Origin: Massilia sp. CFBP 13721
Lineage (GTDB): Bacteria; Pseudomonadota; Gammaproteobacteria; Burkholderiales; Burkholderiaceae_D
DNA: 64,000 nucleotides
Reading direction: 5' to 3'
Assembly: GCF_014842025.1 (NCBI RefSeq)
Contig: NZ_JACYUY010000011.1
Coordinates: forward strand, 124,001 to 188,000
The notes under the pieces are model-generated. The model saw only the letters and a program-made list of their open reading frames with translations, did not search any database and was not told where the DNA came from. The position numbers were made by a program, and so were the translations under genes. The first letter of the stretch is position 1; each line of letters starts with the position of its first letter. Below are positions 10,224-21,096 of this stretch, one piece after another.

Positions 10224-11102
10224 TTAAGCGCGTTCGAGCGGGATGGTGCGCGCGGCGCGGGCGCGCAGCTGCCCGCAACCGCCCTCGACATCCTGCCCCG
10301 CCGAGTCGCGCAGCTTGGTCAGCACGCCGCGCGCATGCAGCGCCGCCGCGATCGTCCGCGCGCGTTCCCAGCTCGGGCGGCGGAAGGCCAGGTCGGGGAT
10401 GGTGTTGTAGGGGATCATGTTCAGGATGGCGTACTTGCCGCGCAACAGCGCGACAATGCCGTCCAGTTCATCTTCGCCATCGTTGACGCCCTCGAGCAGC
10501 GTCCACTGGTACTGGATCGGATAGCCAGTCAGGCGCGCGTAGGTTTCGCCGAATTCGACCAGCTCGCCAGGGGTCAGGCGCGGCGCGCGCGGCAGCAGTT
10601 CGGCGCGCAACGCCGGTTTGGTCGTATGCAGCGACAGCGCCAGCGCCGGTTTGACGCGGCCCTGCGCCAGGCGCTCGAAGGCGCGCGGGTCGCCGACGGT
10701 GGAAAACACCAGGTTTTTATGGGGGATGTTGGCTTCGACCCCGAGCAGCTCGATGGCTTCGAGCACGTTATCGAGGTTATGGGCGGGCTCGCCCATGCCC
10801 ATGAACACGACTTTCTTGACGGGCCGCTGCGCCCGCGCCAGCACCACCTGCGCCACGATTTCGCCGCTCGTCACCTGGCGCAGCAAACCGTCGCGCCCGG
10901 TCATGCAGAAGCGGCAACCGACGGCGCAGCCGACCTGGCTCGACACGCAGACGCCGTCGCGCGGCAACAGCACCGTCTCCACCGCCTGGCCGTCGGCCAG
11001 CCCCACCAGCAGGCGCGCCGAGCCATCCTCGGCCGGGTGCGTGCTGATGACGCGTGCAAGTGCAGCCAGTTCGGCGTCGAGCTGCGGCAGCGCTGCACGC
11101 AC
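10224..11102 (-). CDS. RlmN-like radical SAM RNA methyltransferase (5' end interrupted by an in-frame TAG)
   Basis: The 292 residues from GTG 11102 form the radical SAM core of the RlmN/Cfr family, which methylates C2 of an adenine in 23S rRNA or tRNA. The Cys triad CAVGCRFC (C59, C63, C66) binds the 4Fe-4S cluster. C52 (in VCVSSQVGC) and C276 (in EGGCGQLRAR) match the two catalytic cysteines of RlmN. The same frame runs upstream to ATG 11243, which overlaps the mrp stop as TAATG, but TAG at 11157-11159 (codon 29) breaks it. The residues around the stop still read like the family's N-terminal helical domain. So this is either a recent nonsense mutant or a shortened gene that restarts at GTG 11102. 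It is shorter than standard RlmN and probably a paralogue of it. Confidence 0.8.
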   Translation of the reverse strand: MRAALPQLDAELAALARVISTHPAEDGSARLLVGLADGQAVETVLLPRDGVCVSSQVGCAVGCRFCMTGRDGLLRQVTSGEIVAQVVLARAQRPVKKVVFMGMGEPAHNLDNVLEAIELLGVEANIPHKNLVFSTVGDPRAFERLAQGRVKPALALSLHTTKPALRAELLPRAPRLTPGELVEFGETYARLTGYPIQYQWTLLEGVNDGEDELDGIVALLRGKYAILNMIPYNTIPDLAFRRPSWERARTIAAALHARGVLTKLRDSAGQDVEGGCGQLRARAARTIPLERA

Positions 11103-11156
11103 AGCCTTGGGTAAATAATCGGCGGGACGGCGCCGCCCGCGTTCGTGCGGCGCGCC

Positions 11157-11243
11157 CTACACCCAGTCGCGCAGGACGCGCGCCTGGTGTTCGGGTAAGG
11201 CACCGAGAGCGGCCAGCCGTTCCCGGATCGAACCGATCCGCAT
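11157..11243 (-). pseudogene. Detached 5' end of the RlmN-like gene (28 codons, then TAG)
   Basis: ATG 11243 opens a 28-codon frame that ends in TAG at 11157-11159 and stays in frame with the radical SAM core downstream. The stop of mrp and this ATG share one base (TAATG), the usual sign of translational coupling. The peptide (IRERLAALGALPEHQARVL) looks like the start of an RlmN N-terminal domain rather than a separate gene. Confidence 0.6.
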
Positions 11244-12331
11244 TAATCGTTCTTGACGACGATCGTAGGGAATTTACTCGTCATGTCCTTCGCCTTCTCG
11301 GCCACCTTGACGGCAACCTTGCGCGCGATCTCTTTATAGACGGAGGCAACGGCACCGTCCGGATCGGCCACCACCGTCGGGCGGCCGGAATCGGCCTGTT
11401 CCCGGATCGACATCGTCAGCGGCAGCGCGCCGAGGAAATCGACGCCGAAATCCTTGCACATCTTTTCGCCGCCGCCATGGCCGAAGATCGCCTCGGTATG
11501 GCCGCAGTTCGAGCAAACGTGGGTACTCATGTTTTCGACGATGCCGATGATCGGAATCCCGACTTTCTCGAACATTTTCAAGCCCTTGCGCGCGTCCAGC
11601 AGCGCGATGTCCTGCGGCGTGGTAACGATCACGGCGCCGGTGACCGGCACTTTCTGCGACAGCGTCAGCTGGATGTCGCCGGTGCCCGGCGGCATGTCGA
11701 CGATCAGGTAATCGAGGTCGCGCCAGTTGGTTTGCTCGAGCAGCTGCTGCAGCGCCTGCGTGACCATCGGGCCGCGCCAGACCATCGGCTCGTCCGGATC
11801 GATCATGAAGCCGATCGAGGACACCTGCACGCCGTGGTTTTCCAGCGGTTCCATGGTCTTGCCATCGGTGCTTTCCGGACGCGCATTAATGCCCAGCATC
11901 ATCGGCTGCGAGGGGCCGTAGATGTCGGCATCGAGCACGCCGACGCTGGCGCCTTCGGCGGCCAGCGCCAGGGCCAGGTTGACGGCGGTGGTCGACTTGC
12001 CGACACCGCCCTTGCCGGACGCGACCGCGATGATGTTCTTGACGTTCGGCATCACCTTCAGGCCGCGCTGCACCGCGTGCGACAGGATCTTGACCTGGAC
12101 GCTGACGCTGACGTTGCTGACACCCGGAATGGTCTTGACGCCATTCACGACGGCCGCGCGCAGCAAAGCGATCTGGCTCTTCGCCGGATAACCCAATTCC
12201 AAGTCGAGGGAAACGTCGTTTCCATCGACCAGGACATTCTTGACCGATTTCGAGGACACGAAGTCCTTGCCCGTATTAGGATCGATGACCTTTGCCAATG
12301 CGGCTTTGACGTCGTCTGCAGTGATGCTCAT
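11243..12331 (-). CDS. apbC: Iron-sulfur cluster carrier Mrp/ApbC (P-loop ATPase)
   Basis: 362-residue Mrp/NBP35 family protein that carries Fe-S clusters to apoproteins in the cytosol. Residues 1-85 form the MIP18-like N-terminal domain found in long bacterial Mrp proteins. The deviant Walker A SGKGGVGKS is at 105-113, Walker B-type VDMPPGTGD follows, and the CSNC motif that holds the bridging cluster is near residue 280. The start at 12331 is preceded by GGAG. It is divergent from metG, a classic proteobacterial pairing, and its stop overlaps the ATG of the RlmN-like gene, whose product needs a 4Fe-4S cluster. Confidence 0.95.
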   Translation of the reverse strand: MSITADDVKAALAKVIDPNTGKDFVSSKSVKNVLVDGNDVSLDLELGYPAKSQIALLRAAVVNGVKTIPGVSNVSVSVQVKILSHAVQRGLKVMPNVKNIIAVASGKGGVGKSTTAVNLALALAAEGASVGVLDADIYGPSQPMMLGINARPESTDGKTMEPLENHGVQVSSIGFMIDPDEPMVWRGPMVTQALQQLLEQTNWRDLDYLIVDMPPGTGDIQLTLSQKVPVTGAVIVTTPQDIALLDARKGLKMFEKVGIPIIGIVENMSTHVCSNCGHTEAIFGHGGGEKMCKDFGVDFLGALPLTMSIREQADSGRPTVVADPDGAVASVYKEIARKVAVKVAEKAKDMTSKFPTIVVKND

Positions 12332-12478
12332 GTATTTCTCCAATGTGATGAGCGCAGTGTAGCAAAAAACGCTCCAATCCTTGTTGTCGGAGTGATCATT
12401 CCCGCCAATACCCCCTGCGCGCTCAGGGCCATCCGCTGGTAAAATGTTTTCTTTCATTCTTCCAATAGCGTTTCGACC

Positions 12479-14626
12479 ATGACCCGCAAGCTGTTCGTCA
12501 CTACCGCCCTGCCCTACGCGAATGCCGCCTTCCACATCGGCCACATGATGGAATACATCCAGGCCGACATCTGGGTCCGCTTCCAGCGAATGCAGCGCGA
12601 CGGCGATACCCGCAGGCAGGTGCATTTCGTCTGCGCCGACGACACCCACGGCACGCCGATCATGATCGCCGCCGAAAAGGAAGGCATCACCCCGCAGGAA
12701 TTCGTGGCCAAGATCGCCGCCGGCCGCGCCCAGTACCTGGACGGCTTCCACATCGGCTTCGACAACTGGTATTCGACCGATTCGCCGGAAAACGTCGAAC
12801 TGTCGCAGGGCATCTACCGCAAGCTGCGCGATGCCGGCCTGATCGTCACCAAGACCGTCGACCGCTTCTTCGATCCGGTCAAGGGCATGTTCCTGGCCGA
12901 CCGCAACATCAAGGGCGAGTGCCCGCAGTGCCACGCGAAGGACCAGTACGGCGACAACTGCGAAGTCTGCGGCGCGGCCTACCAGCCGACCGAACTGATC
13001 AATCCGTACTCGGTGTTCACCGGCTCGACCCCGGTCCTGAAGCCTTCCGAACAGTATTTCTTCAAGCTGTCCGACCCGCGCTGCTTCCATTTCCTCAAGG
13101 AATGGCTGAACACGCCAGGCCGCCTGCAGCCGGAAATGGTGAACAAGGTGTCCGAGTGGCTGGGCGAATCCGGCGACAAGCTGGCCGACTGGGATATTTC
13201 CCGTGACGCGCCCTATTTCGGCATCCCGATCCCGGATGCGCCGGGCAAGTTCTTCTATGTGTGGCTGGACGCGCCGGTCGGCTACCTGGCGTCGCTGAAG
13301 AATTATTTCGACAAGCAGGGCCTCGACTTCGACGCCTTCCTGAAGGATCCGAACGCCGAGCAGGTGCACTTCATCGGCAAGGACATCGTGTCCTTCCACC
13401 TGCTGTTCTGGCCGGCGATGCTGAATTTCTCGGGCCACCCGATCATCGACAAGCTGAAGGTCGCCGTCCACGGCCACCTGACGGTGAACAACGAGAAGAT
13501 GTCGAAGTCGCGCGGCACCGGCATTTCGCCGCTGCGCTACCTGGAACTGGGCATGAACCCGGAATGGCTGCGCTATTACCTCGCCTTCAAGCTGAACGCG
13601 AAAGTCGAAGACCTCGACTTCAACGGCGAGGATTTCGTCGCCCGCGTGAATAGCGACCTGATCGGCAAGTACGTGAACATCGCCAGCCGCTGCGCCGGTT
13701 TCATTGCCAAGAAGTTCGACGGCAAGCTGGCTTCCGAACTGTCGGACAACGCAAAGGGCTGGATCGCCAAGGCATTGACTGTTGAGGGCGCCGAGCGCCA
13801 GGCCAGCATCGCGGCCAGCTTCGAAGCGCGCGAATTCGGCAAGGCATTGCGCGAGATCATGGAAATCGCCGACGTCACCAACCAGTTCGTCGACGAAAAC
13901 AAACCGTGGATCCTGGCCAAGGATGAAACCAAAACCGCCGAACTGCACGACGTCTGCACCACCGCCCTGATCCTGTTCCGCCAGCTGACCATCATGCTGT
14001 CGCCGGTACTGCCGCAGGTGGCCGCGCGCGTGTCCGAATTCCTGGGCGACGGCGCCCTGGGCTGGGCCGACACGCAAGGCGAGGCCGTGACGGCGTCGAT
14101 GCTGGGCCGCACGATCGGCGCCTACAGCCACCTGATGCAGCGCGTCGACGCCAAGATGGTCGAGAACCTGTTCGACAAGCCCGCGCCTGCCCCGACTGCG
14201 GTCGTATCGGATGCCAGCCTGGCCGTCGCCGCGCTGGCCGACGAGGACGACGCTGCCGAGGCCGCCGACATCGAAGCACTCGCGCCCGAAATCTCGATCG
14301 ACGAGTTTACCAAGATCGACCTGCGCGTGGCGCGCATCGTCAATTGCGAACACGTCGAAGGCGCCGGCAAGCTGCTGCGCCTGACGCTGGACGTGGGCGA
14401 AGGCCGCCACCGCAACGTGTTCTCGGGCATCAAGTCGGCCTACAAGCCGGAAGACCTGGTCGGCAAGCTGACGGTGATGGTGGCCAACCTGGCGCCGCGC
14501 AAGATGAAATTCGGCGTTTCCGAAGGCATGGTGCTGTGCGCCTCGGCTGCCGACGAGAAAACCAATCCGGGCCTGTACCTGCTCGACCCGATGCCGGGCG
14601 CGACGCCGGGCATGCGCATCCGCTGA
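12479..14626 (+). CDS. metG: Methionyl-tRNA synthetase
   Basis: Class I synthetase, 715 residues. It has HIGH at 19-22, a zinc-binding insert with CPQC and CEVC (about 147-162), and KMSKS near residue 340. After an Ala/Glu-rich linker the last 110 residues form an EMAPII-type tRNA-binding OB fold, as in the long dimeric form of E. coli MetG. It charges initiator and elongator tRNA-Met. It is divergent from mrp over 147 bases. A TAAAAT box at 12440 is a possible -10, but no matching -35 was found. Confidence 0.97.
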   Translation: MTRKLFVTTALPYANAAFHIGHMMEYIQADIWVRFQRMQRDGDTRRQVHFVCADDTHGTPIMIAAEKEGITPQEFVAKIAAGRAQYLDGFHIGFDNWYSTDSPENVELSQGIYRKLRDAGLIVTKTVDRFFDPVKGMFLADRNIKGECPQCHAKDQYGDNCEVCGAAYQPTELINPYSVFTGSTPVLKPSEQYFFKLSDPRCFHFLKEWLNTPGRLQPEMVNKVSEWLGESGDKLADWDISRDAPYFGIPIPDAPGKFFYVWLDAPVGYLASLKNYFDKQGLDFDAFLKDPNAEQVHFIGKDIVSFHLLFWPAMLNFSGHPIIDKLKVAVHGHLTVNNEKMSKSRGTGISPLRYLELGMNPEWLRYYLAFKLNAKVEDLDFNGEDFVARVNSDLIGKYVNIASRCAGFIAKKFDGKLASELSDNAKGWIAKALTVEGAERQASIAASFEAREFGKALREIMEIADVTNQFVDENKPWILAKDETKTAELHDVCTTALILFRQLTIMLSPVLPQVAARVSEFLGDGALGWADTQGEAVTASMLGRTIGAYSHLMQRVDAKMVENLFDKPAPAPTAVVSDASLAVAALADEDDAAEAADIEALAPEISIDEFTKIDLRVARIVNCEHVEGAGKLLRLTLDVGEGRHRNVFSGIKSAYKPEDLVGKLTVMVANLAPRKMKFGVSEGMVLCASAADEKTNPGLYLLDPMPGATPGMRIR

Positions 14627-14664
14627 TCAAGTAAGAATATGGCAACATCGCCCCGGAGCGAACA

Positions 14665-14693
14665 TTTTCCAGGGCGCACGGCGGCGTTATAAT
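14665..14693 (+). promoter_or_regulatory. Probable promoter of the FabMG-like gene
   Basis: A perfect TATAAT (14688-14693) is preceded at 17 bases by TTTTCC, a weak -35 match. The transcript would begin about 60 bases before the start codon at 14761, which has GAGAGG upstream. Confidence 0.5.
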
Positions 14694-14760
14694 GCCGTTT
14701 TTCGTCAAGAAACACGCGCCCCAGACGCCCCTACAAACTCCTTGAGAGGTAGAAAATAAC

Positions 14761-16077
14761 ATGACCGAACTCACTCCCCTGCGCCACATCCCTACCGCCA
14801 ACGTGTTCCGCAAGGGCGACGTCTTCGTCCTCTTCGGCGAACTGTTCGGCCGCGGCTATGTGAACGGCCTCATCGACGAGGCGCGCGACGCGGGCATGAC
14901 GATCGTCGGCATCACCGTCGGCCGCCGCGACGAAACCGGCGCCCTGCGCGCCCTGACGGCCGAAGAACACGCGGAAGCCGAAGAAAAACTGGGCGGACGC
15001 ATCATCAACGTGCCGCTGATGGCCGGCTTCGACATGGACGCCCCGGAAGGCGAACAGAACCCGACCGAGATGCTGGCAGGCGTCAAGCTGAAGACCTGGC
15101 AGGAAGACAAGCTGGACTGGGAAAAGATCGAGCGCTGCCGCGAAGCCGGCGTGCGCCGCTTCACCACCGGCGCCGCCCAGGTCATGGGCGAAATCGACAA
15201 GCTGATCCCTGACGGCGCCAACGTGTTCTTCGCCCATACGATGGCCGGCGGCATTCCGAAGATCAAGGCCTTCCTGGCCATTGCCAACCGCATCTATAAA
15301 GGCCGTGGCGAGCGTTTCGAGTCCTCGCGCGCACTGTTAGAGAGCGACCTCGGTAAACTGATCCTGATGAACTTCGACGAAGTCACGGCCAACACGCTGA
15401 AGTACCTGATCGATGCCTCGGCGCCGATCCGCGAGCGCGTGACCAAGGCCGGCGGCGAAGTGCGCTACACCGCCTACGGCTACCACGGCACCGAGATCCT
15501 GATCGGCGGCCAGTACGTCTGGCAGACCTACACGAATTACACCCAGGGCTACGCCAAGATGCGCCTGGAAAGCATCGCCGAAGCGGCCTGGAAACAGGGA
15601 ATCTTCGCGACCGTCTTCAACTGCCCGGAAATCCGCACCAATTCGTCGGACATTTTCGTCGGCGTCGAGCTGTCGCTGTTCCCGCTGCTGACCGCCCTGA
15701 AGAAGGAAGGCGGCGGAGAATGGGCAGAGAAGCAGTGGGCAATCTGCCAGGACCTGCTGGGCGAAGGCACCTCGCTGCAATCGCTGCTCGACACCATCGA
15801 ACGCTACAACAACGAGCCGACCAGCGCCGAGTTCCGCAACTTCGAAGCCTGGCCGATGGACAATACCCCGGCCCTGGCTGAGGTCATGATCGGCACCTCG
15901 GAAGCCATCACCGACTTGCACAAGGACAAGAAGGCGCTGATCACCGACCACCTGTCCTCGCTGGTGCTGGAAGGCGCCGGTCCGCTGATGTTCCATGGCG
16001 CGTCGGAAAAGATTGCCCCGGTCGTGTGGCTGAACCACGACATCATTGCACGCCAACTCAACGCGCTGCACCCGTAA
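14761..16077 (+). CDS. Conserved protein, probable enoyl-ACP reductase FabMG family
   Basis: 438 residues with no signal peptide or membrane segment. From memory the sequence resembles proteins annotated as the enoyl-ACP reductase FabMG family, a proposed trans-2-enoyl-ACP reductase/isomerase type. I cannot confirm it by a motif I am sure of. An N-terminal alpha/beta region reads VFVLFGELFGRGYVNGL (about 22-38) and IVGITVGRR (48-56), consistent with a Rossmann-like fold, and a conserved-looking stretch YTAYGYHGTEILIGG lies near 238-252. It has its own promoter and is followed 73 bases later by the DUF3460 gene. The sequence is complete and has normal codon use, so the gene is real; the function is tentative. 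Confidence 0.6.
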   Translation: MTELTPLRHIPTANVFRKGDVFVLFGELFGRGYVNGLIDEARDAGMTIVGITVGRRDETGALRALTAEEHAEAEEKLGGRIINVPLMAGFDMDAPEGEQNPTEMLAGVKLKTWQEDKLDWEKIERCREAGVRRFTTGAAQVMGEIDKLIPDGANVFFAHTMAGGIPKIKAFLAIANRIYKGRGERFESSRALLESDLGKLILMNFDEVTANTLKYLIDASAPIRERVTKAGGEVRYTAYGYHGTEILIGGQYVWQTYTNYTQGYAKMRLESIAEAAWKQGIFATVFNCPEIRTNSSDIFVGVELSLFPLLTALKKEGGGEWAEKQWAICQDLLGEGTSLQSLLDTIERYNNEPTSAEFRNFEAWPMDNTPALAEVMIGTSEAITDLHKDKKALITDHLSSLVLEGAGPLMFHGASEKIAPVVWLNHDIIARQLNALHP

Positions 16078-16150
16078 TCCTTGACGTCGGAATGCGCGGG
16101 CAGAACAATCTGCCTCGCCATCCCGGCTTCCTTTTTTATCGACCAAGACA

Positions 16151-16351
16151 ATGCCTAAATTTACCGGTTACGTATCCGAGCACACCAAGTTCATCGACGA
16201 GCTGAAGTCCAAGACGCCGGGGATGGAAGAGCGCCAGCAGGAAGGCCGCTCCCTGCTGTGGGACAAGCTGCCGATTTCGCTCGACGAAGAAGCGCGCACC
16301 AAGGAATCGCGCCTGCGCCAGAACGCCTATCCGTACCAGACCAAGTTCTAA
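16151..16351 (+). CDS. DUF3460 family protein
   Basis: 66-residue, charged, soluble protein (begins MPKFTGYVSEHTKFIDEL) of a small family I know only from betaproteobacteria. The function is unknown. It precedes scpA by 12 bases on the same strand and is probably cotranscribed with it. The Shine-Dalgarno is weak. Confidence 0.85.
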   Translation: MPKFTGYVSEHTKFIDELKSKTPGMEERQQEGRSLLWDKLPISLDEEARTKESRLRQNAYPYQTKF

Positions 16352-16363
16352 AGGCTGAGGGGC

Positions 16364-18128
<1,765 letters not shown>

Positions 18129-18182
18129 GCGTGACCGCTGCGCAACGGCAGCGCTGACATCCTGCAAACAACTATTAACTTT

Positions 18183-18211
18183 TTGCAACTGGAAGCGCGG
18201 CGGTTTATACT
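18183..18211 (+). promoter_or_regulatory. Sigma-70-like promoter between panC and the PilZ gene
   Basis: TTGCAA (18183-18188) and TATACT (18206-18211) are spaced by 17 bases. The predicted start is almost at the first base of the hairpin at 18219-18246, so the transcript would meet a terminator-like structure at once. Confidence 0.5.
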
Positions 18212-18218
18212 GCTGCTT

Positions 18219-18246
18219 GCCCGGCGTCCTGCCGGGCAGTTTTTTC
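18219..18246 (+). terminator. Rho-independent terminator or leader hairpin
   Basis: Stem GCCCGGC (18219-18225) pairs with GCCGGGC (18231-18237), loop GTCCT, followed by AG and six T. It probably ends the panC transcript, but it also lies directly downstream of a promoter for the next gene. Confidence 0.75.
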
Positions 18247-18265
18247 CGCCGCAAGGATCGCCGCC

Positions 18266-18994
18266 GTGACCGACACCCCACTCCATCCGCCCCGCCCAGC
18301 CGACATGCTCGCGCGCATCGACGCCGACGCGTCCCCGCACGAGATGCGCGATCCTTTCGACATCGGCGAAACCCTGACGAGCCTGGCCAGGCTCGGCGCG
18401 CCGCTGACGGTCTACCCGAGCCTGGGGGAGCCGCTGCTGGCGCGCATCGACTTCGTGCACCCGGAAGAACCGCAATTCACGCTCGACCTCGCCGGTGAAC
18501 TGCCCGCCGGCCGCGCCACCTTCGTCGCCGCGCTCGAGGGCGATGCCAGGCTGCAGTTCGAACTGGACAGCGACTGGGCCGCCCTCCCCGGCACGCCCCA
18601 CCTGGTGCCGGCCGTGTTCCCCGACACCTGCCTGGTCCTGAACCGGCGCGCGGTGCCGCGCCTCGACACCCCGATCAACGGCAGCTACGCCGCCACCTTC
18701 ACCCTGCTCAACAAGCAATTCGAGATGCCGCTGTGCGACTACTCGACGGGCGGCGTCGGCCTGCGCGCCACGCCGGGCGAAGCGGCCGAACTGTATATCG
18801 GAAGGAAATTGAAGAGCGTGCGCCTGCAGCTGGGCCCGGCGCTGGCGATCGTCGCCGACCTCGAAATCCGCCTGCTGCGCCCTTTCCGCAGTTTTCTCTT
18901 GGGCGAACAGGTGCAGGTCGGGTGCAGTTTCGACAGTATCGGGATGCAGATGCAGCAGAACCTGGAGCGGCTGGTGACGTCGGGGCGAGGATAA
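18266..18994 (+). CDS. PilZ-domain flagellar brake protein (YcgR-like)
   Basis: 242 residues from GTG 18266, with AAGGA upstream. The N-terminal half resembles the YcgR-N domain. The C-terminal PilZ domain shows the c-di-GMP motif RRAVPR (127-132) and the second signature DYSTGGVG (158-165). YcgR-type proteins bind c-di-GMP and slow or bias the flagellar motor. It is convergent with the HDOD gene of the chemotaxis/motility block, from which a REP-like element separates it. This links the c-di-GMP enzymes in the window to MotA/MotB. Confidence 0.88.
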   Translation: MTDTPLHPPRPADMLARIDADASPHEMRDPFDIGETLTSLARLGAPLTVYPSLGEPLLARIDFVHPEEPQFTLDLAGELPAGRATFVAALEGDARLQFELDSDWAALPGTPHLVPAVFPDTCLVLNRRAVPRLDTPINGSYAATFTLLNKQFEMPLCDYSTGGVGLRATPGEAAELYIGRKLKSVRLQLGPALAIVADLEIRLLRPFRSFLLGEQVQVGCSFDSIGMQMQQNLERLVTSGRG

Positions 18995-19019
18995 GGATTC
19001 GACTTGCATGGGCCGCATC

Positions 19020-19111
19020 CGCGTGGGTACAAGTGCCCACCCTACGGTGCACGGCCGCACGTAGCAAGTTCATGGAACCGTAGCGTAACGTAGGGTGGGC
19101 ATGCCCACGCG
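19020..19111. repeat. REP/BIME-like element, copy 1
   Basis: Inverted pair of units: CGCGTGGG..TGCCCACCCTACG at 19020-19046 and CGTAGGGTGGGC..GCCCACGCG at 19089-19111. The spacer (GGTGCACGGCCGC..GCGTAA) resembles the spacers of copies 2 and 4. It lies between two convergent genes. Confidence 0.85.
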
Positions 19112-19176
19112 ATTGAAACGCATGCTCAACGGCACATTCAAACATCGATCACAGCGTTTGAATGGCGATCACTGCC

Positions 19177-20382
19177 CTACTGCGTCACCGCCTGCGCCCA
19201 CGCCAGCGCCGACAGGTGCGCCTTGTTGACTTCCAGCGGAGTCAGGCCGAGCGAACCGGCCAGCGCACCGACCAGGTTCGAACTGAGCTCGCACGCCTCG
19301 GCCAGCGCCAAGTAAGGCCCGTACATCCCCTCGCGCGCCATCAGCGCGCGCACGACTTCGGGCGGCAGCGGGATCGTTTCCAGCACGTCCTTCATCGGCA
19401 GCCCGAGCAGCCGGTCCAGCAGCGAGAACATGCCGGCGACGAACAGGTGTTCGCCCTCGCCTTTCGGCAGCGTATGCAAACCCAGCAGTTCGGTCAGGCG
19501 TCCGCGCACCACGGCCGTTTCCATCAGCACCGGCGAATAACCGCTGGCGCTGGCGCTCGCCAGCAGCATGGTCAGCCAGCGGTACAGCGGCGCGTAGCCC
19601 ATCAGGCTGATGGCCTGGCGGATCGACTGCACCTCGCGCCCGGCGCCGAAACCGGCCGAGTTAATGTTGCGCAGCAGCTTATAGGTAAGCGCCGGGTCGC
19701 GTTTCAGCACGCTTTCGAGCTTGGGAATGTCGTCGTTGTTCTGCACCATCTGCATCAATTGCAGGATGATGGTCTGCGCCGGGTTCAGCCCTTTGACCGG
19801 ATTGCCCGGGCGCGGGGTCAGGTGCAGCTTGCCGACGAAGGCATCGAGGCCGAGGGCGGCGCAGGCGTCGTAGTCGATCCAGTTGGTGACCGGGCGCCCG
19901 ACCATGCGCAGCGCCGATTGCCGCGCGGCCGCATAGGTGCGCGCCTGCTCGGCCACGTTGATGCCGGCAAAACGCATTTCGACGTGCGAGGCGTAGGGCG
20001 CGAGCGCCGGGGTCAGGTGCTTGACGTCGAGCCCGCGCAACGAGATGCCGACGCCGCCGGCGCGCACTGCCTGCACCACGGCGCGCGCATCGCGGTCGGT
20101 CAGGTGGCGTGCCTGCAGGCTCAATACCGTGTGCTCGGGCGGCAGGTTGAACAGTGCGTCGGTCGAGAGCATGGCGGGGACGGCGTCGAGGAACAGCTTC
20201 TTGTCGCGCAGCAGCCAGCCGTGCTCGTCGTGATTGACGTATTCCGCAACAAAGGCGACCAGTTGCTCGAGGTCGGCGTCGGGCGTGGCCTGGCCGCTCC
20301 TCTGCCACAGCAGTTCGTAGCCGATGACCCGCTGCGCCGGATCGAGCAGCGGTTCGCGGACAATATAGTTGGTGTGATGCAT
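19177..20382 (-). CDS. HDOD domain protein with degenerate EAL domain (YuxH type)
   Basis: 401 residues. The N-terminal half has an EAL-like fold (begins NYIVREPLLDPAQRVIGYELL) without the metal ligands of active phosphodiesterases; ELL replaces EAL, and no DDFG motif is seen. The C-terminal half is an HDOD domain, a catalytically dead HD fold used for protein binding (NINSAGFG, AISLMGY). Relatives such as Vibrio CdgJ act on motility. It is the last minus-strand gene of the chemotaxis block, 55 bases after cheZ, and probably belongs to the same transcript. Confidence 0.88.
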   Translation of the reverse strand: MHHTNYIVREPLLDPAQRVIGYELLWQRSGQATPDADLEQLVAFVAEYVNHDEHGWLLRDKKLFLDAVPAMLSTDALFNLPPEHTVLSLQARHLTDRDARAVVQAVRAGGVGISLRGLDVKHLTPALAPYASHVEMRFAGINVAEQARTYAAARQSALRMVGRPVTNWIDYDACAALGLDAFVGKLHLTPRPGNPVKGLNPAQTIILQLMQMVQNNDDIPKLESVLKRDPALTYKLLRNINSAGFGAGREVQSIRQAISLMGYAPLYRWLTMLLASASASGYSPVLMETAVVRGRLTELLGLHTLPKGEGEHLFVAGMFSLLDRLLGLPMKDVLETIPLPPEVVRALMAREGMYGPYLALAEACELSSNLVGALAGSLGLTPLEVNKAHLSALAWAQAVTQ

Positions 20383-20437
20383 GACGTGCCCGCGCTAATA
20401 CAGAAGCGGCTGGATGCCGCCGGTACTCAAGTTGCTG

Positions 20438-21094
20438 TTAAAACCCCAGGCTGTCGAGCAGGTCGTCGACCTGGCCCTGGTTGGCCACCACGTCGGTGTT
20501 GTTTTCCGGCTTGATCTGCGGACCGTTCAGCAGGCCGCTGTCGAGCTCGCGCCTGATTTCGCTCGGGGCGAAATCGATCAGCACTTGCACCAGCTGCTTT
20601 TCCAGGTCTTGCGCGATCGAGGTGATCTTGCCGATCACCTGGCCGGTCAGGTCCTGGAAGTCCTGGGCCAGCATGATATTCATCAGCTCGGCGCGGGTGG
20701 CGGTCGCGGCCCGTTCGTTCTCGGCCATCGTCGCCACCGTGCGTTCGGCCAGGGCGCGCCAGTCGGCCTCGCCGCCGGCGCCCTCATTGTCTGCATCAAG
20801 CAGCGCCTGCCACGCGGTGCGCACCTCGGCGCTGCGGCTTTCGACCGCATCCTGCAAGGGACTGGCCGTATCGGTGGCGTCGAGCACGCGCCTGGCGGCC
20901 TGTTCGGACAGGCGTGCCACGTAATCGAGCCGGTCGCGCGCATCCGGAATGTCGCTGGCGGCTTTTTCGACCAGCTTGTCGAGGCCCAGGCCGCGCAGGC
21001 TGTCGTGCAGCGCGCGCGTCATGTGGCCTACCCGGACCAGGACTTCGTCGTGTGCGACCCCATCCACGGCAACTGCGGCGATCGGCTCGACCAT
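20438..21094 (-). CDS. cheZ: CheY-phosphate phosphatase CheZ
   Basis: 218 residues. The four-helix phosphatase core has the active-site stretch AQDFQDLTGQVI, with D148 and Q152 matching the catalytic pair of E. coli CheZ (D143, Q147). The C-terminal tail VDDLLDSLGF is the CheY-docking peptide. It removes phosphate from CheY-P and so resets the flagellar switch. It starts two bases after the cheY stop, so the two are translated together. Confidence 0.96.
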   Translation of the reverse strand: MVEPIAAVAVDGVAHDEVLVRVGHMTRALHDSLRGLGLDKLVEKAASDIPDARDRLDYVARLSEQAARRVLDATDTASPLQDAVESRSAEVRTAWQALLDADNEGAGGEADWRALAERTVATMAENERAATATRAELMNIMLAQDFQDLTGQVIGKITSIAQDLEKQLVQVLIDFAPSEIRRELDSGLLNGPQIKPENNTDVVANQGQVDDLLDSLGF

Positions 21095-21096
21095 GA

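Noticed and set aside
12440..12445. TAAAAT as the -10 of metG
   Set aside because: No -35 match at a suitable distance; mentioned in the gene entry but not listed as a promoter.
11243..14410. Minus-strand open frame of 1055 codons ending in mrp
   Set aside because: Only the part after ATG 12331 is mrp; the upstream part is antisense to metG and has no family similarity.
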